From: Rickettsiales bacterium
GTDB lineage: Bacteria; Pseudomonadota; Alphaproteobacteria; Rickettsiales; UBA3002
Direction: 5' to 3'
DNA: 64,000 bases
Assembly: GCA_022763105.1 (NCBI GenBank)
Contig: JALEGK010000016.1
Coordinates: 1-64,000, forward strand
The notes beneath the pieces are model-generated. The model saw nothing but the letters and a program-made list of their open reading frames with translations. It searched no databases and was not told the origin of the DNA. The position numbers were made by a program, and so were the translations under genes. Of the stretch, positions 8,798 through 18,085 are shown piece after piece. Every line of letters begins with the position of its first letter. Positions within the stretch are counted from its first letter, which is position 1.

Positions 8798-10171
8798 ATG
8801 CAAGTTGGTGGCCACGGTGCTTTAGAGGAAGCAGTTCCTGAAACATTGCTATTCGGCTTCGATCCGTTCTGGTTCGCAGTTCTACTATTCGGTTTTGCGT
8901 ATCTGTTGATCATGACCGAAAAAATTAACCGTGCGATTGTTGCGCTACTGGGTGCAGGTATCCTGATCATCTTCGGTGTCATGAACCAGCATCAGGCGAT
9001 TGCCGCCATTGACTTTGGCACACTCGGACTACTCGCCGGTATGATGGTGATTGTCCATATCACAGGTAAAACCGGTGTGTTCCAGTATCTTGCGGTCTGG
9101 TCGGTCAAAAAGGTCGATGCACGCCCTTGGGGAATTTTGCTGATGATCTCGGTCATCACCGCAGTGTTCTCGGCATTACTCGACAACGTAACGACGGTGC
9201 TTTTATTGGTGCCGGTATTGTTGCGCATCTGTAAAGAGCTGGAAATTGACCCGTATCCATATCTGTTCACCTGTATTTTTGCTTCCAACATCGGTGGTAC
9301 CGCAACTTACATTGGTGATCCGCCAAACATTCTGATTGGTTCGGCGCTGGGCTTAAGCTTCAATGACTTCCTAATCCACACCATGCCAGCGGCTGTTGTG
9401 GTGTTTATTGCAACCATGATTCCGATTTACTTCATCTGGGGTAAGAAGATCACGGCATCGAAAGATAAGCGCGAGAAAGTCATGGCGATGAACGAGAAAG
9501 ACTCCATCACCGATCCGCGCCTGCTGATTGACTGTTTAGGCGTCTGCTTCATTGTCGTGCTTGGTTTTGTTTTTGCTCACCCAATTGGTGTAGAGCCAGC
9601 AACCATCGCAATGTCTGGTGCAGCACTCTTGCTGCTACTTGAGAATTTGCGCCACGACCAAGAGCACCACGCGCACAATGTTCACGCAGCCTTTGCCGAA
9701 GCAGAATGGGTGACCTTATTCTTCTTCGTGGGTCTGTTCATTATGGTCGGCGGTATTGAACGTGTCGGCTTTATTGAGATGATGGGTGAGGCGCTGCTCG
9801 ACTTCACGCAAGGTAATCTACAAGACACAGCCTATGCAGTGTTGTGGGTATCTGCTTATGCGTCTGCCTTCTTGGATAACATTCCATTCACCGCAACCAT
9901 GATTCCTATGATCAAATCGCTGGCTCCATCACTAGGTGGTGAAGAGGCGATCATGCCACTATGGTGGGCATTGTCACTAGGTGCATGTTTCGGTGGTAAT
10001 GGTACCCTGATTGGTGCGAGTGCCAATCTGGTAGTTGCCGGTTTTGCCGAGCGTGATGGTCAGCCAATCCGCTTCATGAAGTTCCTGATTATGGCGCTTC
10101 CTCTGATGACGTTGAGCATCATCATCAGCCATGTTTACATTTACTTCCGTTACTTCGGCGGTGGAGCGTAA
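8798..10171 (+). CDS. ArsB/NhaD-family (SLC13/P-protein-like) ion transporter
   Basis: A 457-residue inner-membrane protein with about 11-12 hydrophobic segments. The two inverted halves carry the family signatures LLDNVTTVLLLVPV and ASNIGGTATYIGDPPNIL in the first half, and SAFLDNIPFTATMIPM and GACFGGNGTLIGASANLV in the second. These motifs mark the ArsB/NhaD group of the ion transporter superfamily (COG1055 type). Members include Na+/H+ antiporters and arsenite or anion exporters; no arsR/arsC neighbours are seen, so arsenic is not favoured. GGGGGA lies 6 nt before the ATG. The XRE regulator follows with one base between stop and GTG start, so the two are likely co-transcribed. Confidence 0.85.
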   Translation: MQVGGHGALEEAVPETLLFGFDPFWFAVLLFGFAYLLIMTEKINRAIVALLGAGILIIFGVMNQHQAIAAIDFGTLGLLAGMMVIVHITGKTGVFQYLAVWSVKKVDARPWGILLMISVITAVFSALLDNVTTVLLLVPVLLRICKELEIDPYPYLFTCIFASNIGGTATYIGDPPNILIGSALGLSFNDFLIHTMPAAVVVFIATMIPIYFIWGKKITASKDKREKVMAMNEKDSITDPRLLIDCLGVCFIVVLGFVFAHPIGVEPATIAMSGAALLLLLENLRHDQEHHAHNVHAAFAEAEWVTLFFFVGLFIMVGGIERVGFIEMMGEALLDFTQGNLQDTAYAVLWVSAYASAFLDNIPFTATMIPMIKSLAPSLGGEEAIMPLWWALSLGACFGGNGTLIGASANLVVAGFAERDGQPIRFMKFLIMALPLMTLSIIISHVYIYFRYFGGGA

Positions 10172-10172
10172 T

Positions 10173-10502
10173 GTGGCCGATGCGAAGGCACTCCTAGCCG
10201 AAGCATTATCTGAAGCGCGCGCCAACTCGGGCTTTACCGAGCAAGAGGTGGCAGAAAAAGCGCAGATCAGCGTTAAGCGTCTGCAAGATTACGAATCGGG
10301 GCGAACCAGCCCCGATAGCGCAACAGTCGTAAGGCTTGCTGGTCTGTATGGTGTTCCCATCGCTGGGATGACGAATCAGGCAGCGCTAAGCGAGGCGGAA
10401 ATCTCTGAGCTTATTGGCAATCTCATGCACCATGATGAAGTGGGGCGTGGCGATCAATTCAAGGCGTTGATCAAATCCATTAAAACGGCGCAAGGCGAAT
10501 AG
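10173..10502 (+). CDS. XRE-family helix-turn-helix regulator
   Basis: A 109-residue protein whose residues ~12-65 form a Cro/CI-type HTH (SGFTEQEVAEKAQISVKRLQ followed by YESGRTSPDSATVVRLAGLYG). The C-terminal ~40 residues are helical and may dimerise. The ORF track uses an ATG at 10131 inside the transporter gene; I prefer the GTG at 10173, which follows the transporter stop by one base and has GGAG about 8 nt upstream. Immediate coupling to the transporter suggests it may regulate that gene, but no operator was identified. Confidence 0.75.
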   Translation: MADAKALLAEALSEARANSGFTEQEVAEKAQISVKRLQDYESGRTSPDSATVVRLAGLYGVPIAGMTNQAALSEAEISELIGNLMHHDEVGRGDQFKALIKSIKTAQGE

Positions 10503-10506
10503 CTCG

Positions 10507-12015
10507 CTAACCACCACCGACCTGATTTTGCTTCGCCGACAAATGCTTGCGGATGGCTTCTTGCATGACAAAATCATTAGGCGGCAACCCACTATGCGGA
10601 AAAGCAGAGCGGTCTTCCGGGGTTGCCAGTAAGGTTTCCACTAAATCATCGGGCAAATGATCGGCAGGCACGGCATGACGCAATGTGAATGCGACATAAG
10701 ACGGGTCATGAATCTGCGGCCCTTCGTCCGATTCAATCATCATCCGGTCTGTGCCAAGCACCACATCATGTCCGGCGGTCAGATTATAGGAGACGGGCGC
10801 ATCACGCCTAATAAGCCCGGCACTCGCCACCACAGAGCCATCAATACTGGCAATGCCTTGCGGGGGCTTATCCCACGCCACGCCGCGCACCGGATTCTTC
10901 GTCCAGATCAATAGCTGGTTGTCATCAATCGGCACTAAGCTGGGCACCTTATTCGCATCTGGCACATGCACGGTATAATCGGCACGGGCAGGGGCTAGAA
11001 TATCTTCGCTAGAGACAACATACACGCTACTAAAATCCCCGCATGGGTGAGGCGTGTCAATACGTGCCGTCGGGTGGACATTCAGGCAGTAACATTCAGC
11101 AAAGGCACGTTTGATCTGTGCATCATCAAAGCCGCGCTCATGCAGATAGTCGCTCAGTAGGTTGCGCACCTCTTTCACAAATGCGGCGCCGTAACTATAG
11201 GTAAAGAAATTCATCTTGCGCATGCAGCTTTTCAAGGTCGCTTCATTCATCGGTTCTTGGTCTAACCCGTAAGATGGAATCAGCATCTCATCGACAAAGC
11301 GCTTTGCATAGCTACAGCTATGATGGATTGGGTCAGCATTGGTCTTTACCAAATCAACATTATAGCGAATGCGATGATCATCAGGGTAAGAAAGTAAATA
11401 GACGCCATACGGTTTGTCTCCGTCTTTGCTCTGATAAATCTCTGGCCCGCCCAGCAGCTTTTCAATCTGCTTCATCATGCCGTTCAGGGCGCGCTTATCA
11501 TGATGCATAGCGAGAATACCACTAAAGCAAACCACCGCATGCTCATTTGGGTCTACATGATCAACACGAACTAACTCCGATTTATATTTGCCGTCCACCT
11601 CATGCACGACACGCTTCCATAAATGTGGCGATTCATTATCGTCGGGTTTGTCCTTAGGGGATACGTGGTCAACATAATGATATAGCGCCTCTAGCATCTC
11701 ACCAAATCGCGTATTACGTGTATAGGATTGCACGCGCGGCTTGACATGATCGCCAGAGTTAAACGGGTTATGGCTTTTACTAAGTGCCCGATTATCCAGT
11801 GCGATACTCATTCTCAGGGCGAAATCAGATGGCATATTCTGAAGCCGGTCTTTAGCAATCGCCTCAACACCTTCCGATTCAAGATAAATATTAAAGGCCT
11901 TTAAAAAGGTTAAATCTTCACGTTCAGGAGAAATACGCTGATCAGCATCTTCATCGAGTGCGTTAAGGAAGAGCTCTTTGGCGTATTCGGCAAATGGGTC
12001 GGGTGTGGCAGCCAT
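10507..12015 (-). CDS. Large soluble protein of unknown function with a serine-hydrolase-like elbow
   Basis: I do not recognise this 502-residue family. It has no signal peptide or membrane segment. About midway there is FFTYSYGAAFVKEVRN, which resembles the nucleophile elbow of alpha/beta-hydrolases (small-x-Ser-x-Gly) followed by a helix, and upstream a hydrophobic strand VVCFSGILAM could be a core strand; both are suggestive only. The C-terminal third is strand-rich (SVYVVSSEDIL, ALRHAV-like). It lacks a visible Shine-Dalgarno sequence; a TTGCGC-N17-CATATT element ends 5 nt before the ATG, predicting a leaderless message. It converges on the XRE gene with a 4-nt gap. Confidence in the gene is high, in any function low. 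Confidence 0.75.
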   Translation of the reverse strand: MAATPDPFAEYAKELFLNALDEDADQRISPEREDLTFLKAFNIYLESEGVEAIAKDRLQNMPSDFALRMSIALDNRALSKSHNPFNSGDHVKPRVQSYTRNTRFGEMLEALYHYVDHVSPKDKPDDNESPHLWKRVVHEVDGKYKSELVRVDHVDPNEHAVVCFSGILAMHHDKRALNGMMKQIEKLLGGPEIYQSKDGDKPYGVYLLSYPDDHRIRYNVDLVKTNADPIHHSCSYAKRFVDEMLIPSYGLDQEPMNEATLKSCMRKMNFFTYSYGAAFVKEVRNLLSDYLHERGFDDAQIKRAFAECYCLNVHPTARIDTPHPCGDFSSVYVVSSEDILAPARADYTVHVPDANKVPSLVPIDDNQLLIWTKNPVRGVAWDKPPQGIASIDGSVVASAGLIRRDAPVSYNLTAGHDVVLGTDRMMIESDEGPQIHDPSYVAFTLRHAVPADHLPDDLVETLLATPEDRSAFPHSGLPPNDFVMQEAIRKHLSAKQNQVGGG

Positions 12016-12020
12016 TCGCT

Positions 12021-12049
12021 AATATGCCAATCTTACGCTATTCGCGCAA
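12021..12049 (-). promoter_or_regulatory. Predicted promoter of the 502-residue orphan
   Basis: Minus-strand TTGCGC (12049-12044), 17-nt spacer, CATATT (12026-12021), then only AGCGA before the ATG at 12015. Same arrangement as several other starts in the window. Confidence 0.45.
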
Positions 12050-12201
12050 CCTATAATTAGGGTGATCCGCAACGAGCCACAACATAGGTTGATACAATGG
12101 CAAAAACTATACAATTACGGGACGGAATGTTAATGAAATGATCGTTAGAATTGTTAATAATCAGCTTAATAATTAAATGGGATGGTGACGAGACAGCCAA
12201 T

Positions 12202-13746
12202 ATGGTGAGTATATTCGTGCATAGCTATAAGCCTGCCGCGCTGGTGAAAATTTCTGCTATCAGTTTTATACTTCTTTTGTTGATAATGCAATTAGGGGTT
12301 GAATCATCTTATCGTCAAAAAGTAGATGAAGCAGATGAGCATCGCACGAAATTACACCATCAATTGCAATCATCTCTCAAGCAAATGGAAGAGTTTGCAT
12401 CCGCAGAACTCAAACGTTTAGGAAAAGAGATTGAACTATCTGACCGATCAGATGAGGCGCTGCGCCTGCTCTTGATGGGGCAGATCAATAAAGGCCGCGG
12501 CTTGGTACGTTTTGCCTGGGTGAATGCAGATGATTTAATGACAATCAGCTCCGTTACTGGCATCCGCGATCCACCATCGGACCTGTCGCAGCGTGAGTAC
12601 ATCAAGCAAACACGCGCTCAGCCGGGCGCGATTGTAACCAGTAAAATGCTTACTCACATTGTCAATCAACGCCAAGTCATTCTAATGGCGATCGGGCTAG
12701 CAGATGATAAGGGCTATATTGGCACGCTCAATGCTGCACTCAATCTTCCCCCCATGCGCGATCATATAGATACCATCATGACGAGTTGTAACTGTCATTA
12801 CTCGGTCTATTCTCCTCACGGTGAGTGGATTACCGGTGATGATGACGAGATGCGCCTCCCGCGCGGTAGCAGTCATGGCTTTGCTGTGGTGAGTGCGATA
12901 AGCGCTGCCACACAAGCCATGCTACGAGATGAACGCCTTTACTTGCGCATCATCGCCGCGCTGATTGCGGCATTATTAAGTGTGGGGTTATGGATTGTGC
13001 TCACCATCTGGTATCAGCGTGATGCGCGCATGGCACTCAAGCTTCAGGCCCAATTGCACCGTGCGCAAAAACTGCATGAAAGCTGGCTGCAATCCACCAC
13101 CGGCGAATTACACGAGGCCGCCAGTAGCATCATGAGCTATGGCCAGACCATTCAGGCGCAAGTCGAAGAGGGGGCTCTGAATGCAGATATTCCGTACTGG
13201 TATGATGATGTGCAGGAAATGGGCCGCAATCTGCAAACACTGACCGAAAGCATGAACCAGCTCTCTGATGAAAGCGATGAACGACTCATCCCATTCACCA
13301 ATCTCATATCCGCAACGCTTGCGCCATTTGAAGATGGCATTGAACGGCGCAACATGCTGGTGCAGTGGGATAGTGCACAATGGCAAGAGTTGCACGTGGC
13401 CGCATCAAGCTGGAGTGCATTACTAAAGCTCAATTGGGCATGGATGATTCGCCACGCGCAAGATGAAAGCGCCATTCACATCGATGTGGAGCAAAGTGAA
13501 GATCGCCTGCATATCAGTATTCGCCTGTCCAAGCTGCGTCAGGCATTGCTGTCGACCCATCAACAGGATTTAAGTGGGCTGATATCAAGCTTTCAGCACG
13601 ACATGACACAAGCATGGGATGAAAAGCTGCGCGCCCACGTGAACTTTCTGATGATGAAACAATTAGCACGCTCAAGACAGATGCGATTTCGTATGGAAGT
13701 CGGGCCGGATCAAAGCCTCACACTCACGCTGATGCAGCGCGTGTAG
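12202..13746 (+). CDS. Membrane CACHE-like sensor with a degenerate histidine-kinase module
   Basis: A 514-residue inner-membrane protein. TM1 is near residues 12-32 (ISFILLLLIMQLGV), a periplasmic region of ~220 residues resembling dCACHE domains follows (DLSQREYIKQTR, then VILMAIGLADDKGYIGTLNAAL), and TM2 is near residues 250-270. The cytoplasmic part aligns by eye with HisKA plus ATPase domains, but the H-box reads TTGELHEAASSIM where kinases have SHELRTPL: the phospho-accepting His is Gly. The N-box Asn is also lost (LLKLNWAWMI), and no DxGxG or other G-box is present. It is therefore probably a non-catalytic sensor. I use the ATG at 12202; the ribosome site is weak. No response regulator is adjacent. 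Confidence 0.75.
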   Translation: MVSIFVHSYKPAALVKISAISFILLLLIMQLGVESSYRQKVDEADEHRTKLHHQLQSSLKQMEEFASAELKRLGKEIELSDRSDEALRLLLMGQINKGRGLVRFAWVNADDLMTISSVTGIRDPPSDLSQREYIKQTRAQPGAIVTSKMLTHIVNQRQVILMAIGLADDKGYIGTLNAALNLPPMRDHIDTIMTSCNCHYSVYSPHGEWITGDDDEMRLPRGSSHGFAVVSAISAATQAMLRDERLYLRIIAALIAALLSVGLWIVLTIWYQRDARMALKLQAQLHRAQKLHESWLQSTTGELHEAASSIMSYGQTIQAQVEEGALNADIPYWYDDVQEMGRNLQTLTESMNQLSDESDERLIPFTNLISATLAPFEDGIERRNMLVQWDSAQWQELHVAASSWSALLKLNWAWMIRHAQDESAIHIDVEQSEDRLHISIRLSKLRQALLSTHQQDLSGLISSFQHDMTQAWDEKLRAHVNFLMMKQLARSRQMRFRMEVGPDQSLTLTLMQRV

Positions 13747-13753
13747 ACTAACA

Positions 13754-14509
13754 CTATTCATCAGGGCGTTGTTGCCACAGCGTGGAGTGCGCCTCTAGCT
13801 GATCGTCGCGTCCGTCGCGCGTGTAGTAATAAAACGCTATCGATTTGCGTGTCGTGCCATCCGGGCAGGCCAGCGGCTCGGGGTGGCCATGATAAGAATA
13901 GCTATCGGTATTAAAAATCACGCAGCGATTGAAGATCGGCGCGACCTTTTGCACCGCATGGCTCATATCCTTGTCCCATAGCTCGATATGTCCGCCATAT
14001 TCTTCGCGCCAACCTTCATTCAGGTACAACAGCACATTGATCTTGCGATAGAGCTTCAGCTTTTCAAGGTAATTAAAATCGGAATGCACCTTGAGCTTAC
14101 CGCCGGGCAAAATCTGATGCAGCCCGCCACCGTGATAATGCGGATCGGGGATGAGGCCATCAATACCGGTTAGCGTTTCAAGAAAATGAACCATGGCGTA
14201 AGAATTGAATGCCGCCAGCACCGAGTGAATAAACGGATGCGCACCTTCGAGCCGTTTAATGTGGCCCAACCCTTGTTTCTTGGGTTGGTTCTTGGTGTCA
14301 CCCTTTGACCAGTCAAACCAGAACGGTGCATCAGGTTTTGGGAAGAGCTTGCGCAAGCGCGTGGCATCAGCGCTCGGCATGAAATTATCGATCACGGCAT
14401 GAGGAAACGGGTCGGCGCTGTTATAGCCATCCTTGTGCTGCTCTGCTACGTGCTGAAGCGCATCATCATCAAACAAAAACACATCGGATTTAGAACGGCA
14501 AAAAAGCAT
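13754..14509 (-). CDS. 2-oxoglutarate/Fe(II)-dependent oxygenase
   Basis: A 251-residue soluble protein of the prolyl-4-hydroxylase-like 2OG-Fe(II) superfamily. The iron triad is visible: LKVHSDFNY supplies His and Asp in an HxD motif (near residue 140), and a distal His is in SYSYHGHPEP (near residue 205), with Arg in TRKSIAFYYY about 15-20 residues later as the 2-oxoglutarate ligand. Family members hydroxylate protein side chains, sugars or small metabolites; the substrate is not evident. The ATG at 14509 has AGGGGA upstream. A strong hairpin that probably terminates hppA lies only ~19 nt before this start, so expression may depend on read-through or on a promoter I could not identify. Confidence 0.82.
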   Translation of the reverse strand: MLFCRSKSDVFLFDDDALQHVAEQHKDGYNSADPFPHAVIDNFMPSADATRLRKLFPKPDAPFWFDWSKGDTKNQPKKQGLGHIKRLEGAHPFIHSVLAAFNSYAMVHFLETLTGIDGLIPDPHYHGGGLHQILPGGKLKVHSDFNYLEKLKLYRKINVLLYLNEGWREEYGGHIELWDKDMSHAVQKVAPIFNRCVIFNTDSYSYHGHPEPLACPDGTTRKSIAFYYYTRDGRDDQLEAHSTLWQQRPDE

Positions 14510-14523
14510 GTCATGCTCCCCTT

Positions 14524-14555
14524 ACTAAAACGCCCCCTGTTTCCAGAGGGCGTTT
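14524..14555 (-). terminator. Intrinsic terminator downstream of hppA
   Basis: A 12-bp stem with one mismatch and a 4-nt loop (arms 14528-14539 and 14544-14555, core AAACGCCC/GGGCGTTT). On the minus strand it is followed by TTTTAGT. It lies about 70 nt after the hppA stop and just before the oxygenase start. Confidence 0.7.
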
Positions 14556-14625
14556 AATCAATCTGCTTGCCTTAATTCTTGGGGCCGGGTTTTACGCCGC
14601 GCCTCAAGATAAGTCAAGCACTGCT

Positions 14626-16713
14626 TTAATGCGCAGAAAGAAGCGCAAGCAGCAGAATAGCCACGATGTTGGCAATCTTAATCAGTGGGTTCACCGCAGG
14701 ACCCGCCGTATCTTTATACGGATCGCCAACGGTATCACCGGTCACAGCAGCCTTATGAGCTTCTGAGTTCTTACCACCGTGATTACCTTCTTCGATGTAT
14801 TTCTTCGCATTATCCCACGCACCTCCACCAGAGGTCATAGAGATAGCAACGAACAGGCCGGTAACAATAATACCAAGCAGCATCGCCCCCAGTGATGCGA
14901 ACGCAGCCTCTTGGCCAGCCACTTCGTTGATTGCAAAGTAAAGCAACACAGGCACTGCGATTGGAAGCAGAGATGGCACAATCATCTCTTTAATCGCCGC
15001 ACGGGTCAGCATGTCTACGCAGGTTGCATAGTCAGGCTTCGCCTTGCCTTGCATAATGCCTTTGATCTCTTTGAACTGACGGCGCACTTCAACCACCACA
15101 GCACCTGCTGCACGGCCAACCGCCATCATCGCCAAACCGCCAAAGAAGAATGGCAGCATGCCACCGATGAACAGACCAACCAGAACATACGGATCGCTCA
15201 GCTCGAAGGTCACATTCAGCTCAGGGAAGTAATGCTTCAGATCTTCGGTGTAAGCGGTGAACAGCACTAACGCTGCAAGCGCCGCAGAACCAATCGCATA
15301 GCCTTTGGTTACAGCTTTCGTGGTGTTACCAACCGCATCTAGCGCATCGGTCGTCTCACGAACTTCCTCAGGTAGCTCAGCCATTTCAGCAATACCACCT
15401 GCGTTATCGGTCACAGGGCCGTACGCATCAAGCGCTACAACCATACCGGCTAGTGCCAGCATAGTGGTTGCTGCAATCGCTACACCCATCAGGCCACAAA
15501 GCAGATAGGTCGCAATGATCGCTGCGCAGATCACCAAAATTGGCAATACGCATGCTTCCATAGAAACAGCAAGACCCTGAATCACGTTAGTACCGTGACC
15601 GGTCTCAGATGCTTTCGCCACACTGCGAACCGGACGATACTCGGTAGAGGTATAATATTCAGTAATCCATACCATCAGACCGGTAACACCCAGACCAACT
15701 AGTGCGCATTTGAAAATGTCCATACCGACAAACACCGTCTCGCCAATCGCGAATTCGTTGGTTAGACCAAGCATGCGGTCGGTCAGTACATAGATTGCGC
15801 CAGCAGAAAGCAATGCACTCACAATGAAGCCCTTATAAAGAGCACCCATAATATTCTTTGAAGAGCCAAGCTTCACAAAGAAGGTAGAGATAACAGATGC
15901 CACAATACATACCGCACCAAGTGCCAGCGGATACATCATGAACAATTCTTTTGCATTGCCCGTGAAGTAAATCGCAGCAAGCAGCATGGTCGCTACAATG
16001 GTTACCACATAGGTTTCAAATAGATCGGCAGCCATACCAGCGCAGTCACCGACATTATCACCTACGTTATCTGCGATTACCGCAGGGTTACGTGGATCAT
16101 CTTCAGGAATACCCGCTTCGACTTTACCAACCAGATCAGCACCAACATCTGCACCCTTGGTGAAGATACCGCCGCCCAAACGCGCAAAGATCGAAATCAG
16201 TGAAGCACCGAATGATAGAGCAACCAGTGATTCAAGCACCAAGCGCTCATCTGTGCCTTCGCCAATGAGATAGAAGTAATAGCCAGCCGTACCCAGCAGA
16301 CCCAAACCTACCACAAGCAGACCAGTAACCGCACCAGAACGGAATGCAATATCAAGCGCACGTTGCAGACCTTCGGTGGCTGCCTGAGTCGTACGCACAT
16401 TCGCGCGCACAGACACATTCATACCGATATAGCCAGCAAGGCCAGACATCACCGCACCAATGACAAAACCAAAGGCAACTAACCAGCCAAGCTGGAAGCC
16501 CAGCAGCAAGAAGATCGCTGCGCCAACAAGGCCGATGGTTTGATATTGACGGTTCAGGTAAGCCGCTGCACCTTCAGCAATCGCATCCGCGATGCCGATC
16601 ATGGTCTCACTACCACGGCTTGCACTATTGATACTGCGTGCCGCCAAAATACCATATAAAATGGCCAGCGCCCCACAGCCAAGAATCAACATTTGCATGT
16701 CATTCATGTCCAT
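14626..16713 (-). CDS. hppA: Membrane-bound proton-translocating pyrophosphatase
   Basis: A 695-residue inner-membrane enzyme with ~16 hydrophobic segments that couples pyrophosphate hydrolysis to H+ pumping. The substrate site is clear: [20 protein letters not shown] and [19 protein letters not shown], plus the C-terminal [10 protein letters not shown] and [15 protein letters not shown]. In the segment [16 protein letters not shown] the Lys and the Thr three residues on are those that family studies associate with K+-independent enzymes (K+-dependent ones have Ala and usually Gly). AGGAG lies upstream of the ATG at 16713. The soluble pyrophosphatase gene is upstream on the same strand with a 115-nt gap, and an intrinsic terminator follows. 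Confidence 0.95.
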   Translation of the reverse strand: MDMNDMQMLILGCGALAILYGILAARSINSASRGSETMIGIADAIAEGAAAYLNRQYQTIGLVGAAIFLLLGFQLGWLVAFGFVIGAVMSGLAGYIGMNVSVRANVRTTQAATEGLQRALDIAFRSGAVTGLLVVGLGLLGTAGYYFYLIGEGTDERLVLESLVALSFGASLISIFARLGGGIFTKGADVGADLVGKVEAGIPEDDPRNPAVIADNVGDNVGDCAGMAADLFETYVVTIVATMLLAAIYFTGNAKELFMMYPLALGAVCIVASVISTFFVKLGSSKNIMGALYKGFIVSALLSAGAIYVLTDRMLGLTNEFAIGETVFVGMDIFKCALVGLGVTGLMVWITEYYTSTEYRPVRSVAKASETGHGTNVIQGLAVSMEACVLPILVICAAIIATYLLCGLMGVAIAATTMLALAGMVVALDAYGPVTDNAGGIAEMAELPEEVRETTDALDAVGNTTKAVTKGYAIGSAALAALVLFTAYTEDLKHYFPELNVTFELSDPYVLVGLFIGGMLPFFFGGLAMMAVGRAAGAVVVEVRRQFKEIKGIMQGKAKPDYATCVDMLTRAAIKEMIVPSLLPIAVPVLLYFAINEVAGQEAAFASLGAMLLGIIVTGLFVAISMTSGGGAWDNAKKYIEEGNHGGKNSEAHKAAVTGDTVGDPYKDTAGPAVNPLIKIANIVAILLLALLSAH

Positions 16714-16828
16714 AAACTTATACTCCTGTGCTAGGTTTATTTCTTTTTTAGAGAAAGGAACATGACAGAAGGCTCAAAGTCTGGCAAGCACTTCGATAAG
16801 TCTGTGAGTTATCTACGAATTCAGATGC

Positions 16829-17362
16829 TTAGGCGGCTTTTTGACCACACTCAATACCAGCCTCAATCAGGGCCATGGCTTCTGCAGCGTTGCCCCAACC
16901 GGTGATTTTCACCCATTTATCCTTCTCTAAGTCTTTGTAATGCTCAAAGAAGTGACGGATCTGGTCAAGCAAGATATCAGGCAAGTCGGTATATTCCTGC
17001 ACATCATTATAGAAAGGGTGCAGGCGGTTAGCCGGTACACACAGAATTTTCTCATCATGCCCGCCATCATCTTCCATCTTTAGAACACCCACAGGGCGTG
17101 CAGCGACCACAGCGCCCGGCATAATCGGGCGGCGGCCAACAATCAGCACATCGGTCGGATCACCATCTTGTGACAACGTATGCGGAATAAAGCCGTAATT
17201 ACATGGATAGGTCATGGCGGTATGCAAAAAGCGATCAACGAATAGCGCGCCAGATTCTTTATCCAGCTCATACTTCACTGGCTCAGAGCCAAGTGGCACT
17301 TCGATAATAACATTGACGTCGCGGGGCGCATCGGCACCGATGCTGATCTTGGAGATATCCAT
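16829..17362 (-). CDS. ppa: Soluble inorganic pyrophosphatase (family I)
   Basis: A 177-residue cytoplasmic enzyme that hydrolyses pyrophosphate to drive biosynthetic reactions. Family I marks are [18 protein letters not shown] (near residue 20), the [14 protein letters not shown] segment, and the metal-binding signature [10 protein letters not shown] (around residue 66) with further acidic residues in [13 protein letters not shown]. Length is typical. AAAGGA precedes the ATG at 17362. It is 28 nt downstream of the thioredoxin-like gene and upstream of hppA, so both pyrophosphate-consuming enzymes are neighbours. Confidence 0.96.
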   Translation of the reverse strand: MDISKISIGADAPRDVNVIIEVPLGSEPVKYELDKESGALFVDRFLHTAMTYPCNYGFIPHTLSQDGDPTDVLIVGRRPIMPGAVVAARPVGVLKMEDDGGHDEKILCVPANRLHPFYNDVQEYTDLPDILLDQIRHFFEHYKDLEKDKWVKITGWGNAAEAMALIEAGIECGQKAA

Positions 17363-17390
17363 GAGAAACTCTATCCTTTAAAGCGTATTT

Positions 17391-17960
17391 TTACTGGTCT
17401 AGCTTGGCTAAACCGTCTTCGATGTCGCTTCTTTGGACCAAACCGGGATATTCTGCAACCATTTTTCGATCACCATCGAAAATCACGGTATAAGGAATGG
17501 CGCCGCTAAAGCTACCACCTGCACCTGATAAGAAGCTTGCGAGTGCCGGATACGCATCGCGCGGCATCATATATGGGGTGTAGGGCAGGGGTTGCTCTTT
17601 CTTGAGTAAGAACTGTGAAAGCTGGTATTTATTCTGATCAATCGACAGCATCATAATATCCATGCGGTTGCTGCGCTCATCGATGATATCAACAATCGCC
17701 GGATTCTGCTGCTGGCAATACGGGCACCAAGACGCATAGATATGCAGCATCAGCGGACGGCTCGATGGCTCAGATATATCTTTGATATGCTTATTGGTAA
17801 TCGGGACGATTTTATCAGAGAAGGCACGTGCTTCGGTTGGGTAGCGGTAAGCATCCAGGCCCAAAGCATTCATCAGCGGGTTCACGCCATGCAGTAAAAA
17901 CAGCACGATAGCGCCAATAATGATCAAACGGCTGGTTTTAATCGGAGCAGGTGGTTGCAT
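17391..17960 (-). CDS. Membrane-anchored TlpA-like thiol-disulfide protein
   Basis: A 189-residue protein with an N-terminal hydrophobic anchor (LIIIGAIVLFLLHGV, residues ~12-26) and a thioredoxin fold facing the periplasm. The active-site motif is WCPYC in IYASWCPYCQQQNP, near residue 73, followed by the expected cis-Pro region around SGAIPYTVIFDG. TlpA/ResA-like proteins reduce or exchange disulfides, for example in cytochrome c or oxidase assembly; no such genes are nearby. It precedes ppa by 28 nt and may share its transcript. The divergent argG begins 125 nt away. Confidence 0.8.
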   Translation of the reverse strand: MQPPAPIKTSRLIIIGAIVLFLLHGVNPLMNALGLDAYRYPTEARAFSDKIVPITNKHIKDISEPSSRPLMLHIYASWCPYCQQQNPAIVDIIDERSNRMDIMMLSIDQNKYQLSQFLLKKEQPLPYTPYMMPRDAYPALASFLSGAGGSFSGAIPYTVIFDGDRKMVAEYPGLVQRSDIEDGLAKLDQ

Positions 17961-18028
17961 GCCAGTACTCTAGCATTACAGCCGCCCAAATACTAGCAAT
18001 GAATCTGCCCTAAAAGCATGCTCAGCGC

Positions 18029-18057
18029 TTGACTTGCGCCACGCGATGCCATAGCAC
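18029..18057 (+). promoter_or_regulatory. Predicted promoter of argG
   Basis: TTGACT (18029-18034), 17-nt spacer, TAGCAC (18052-18057). Expected start near 18064, leaving a leader of about 22 nt with AGGA 6 nt before the ATG. Confidence 0.55.
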
Positions 18058-18085
18058 AGGCGCACCAATAATATTAGGAATCATC

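Noticed and set aside
12120-12180. CtrA or other operator in the TTAA-rich sequence before the pseudo-histidine kinase
   Set aside because: Several TTAA words occur but none with the 7-nt spacing; simple AT richness explains it.
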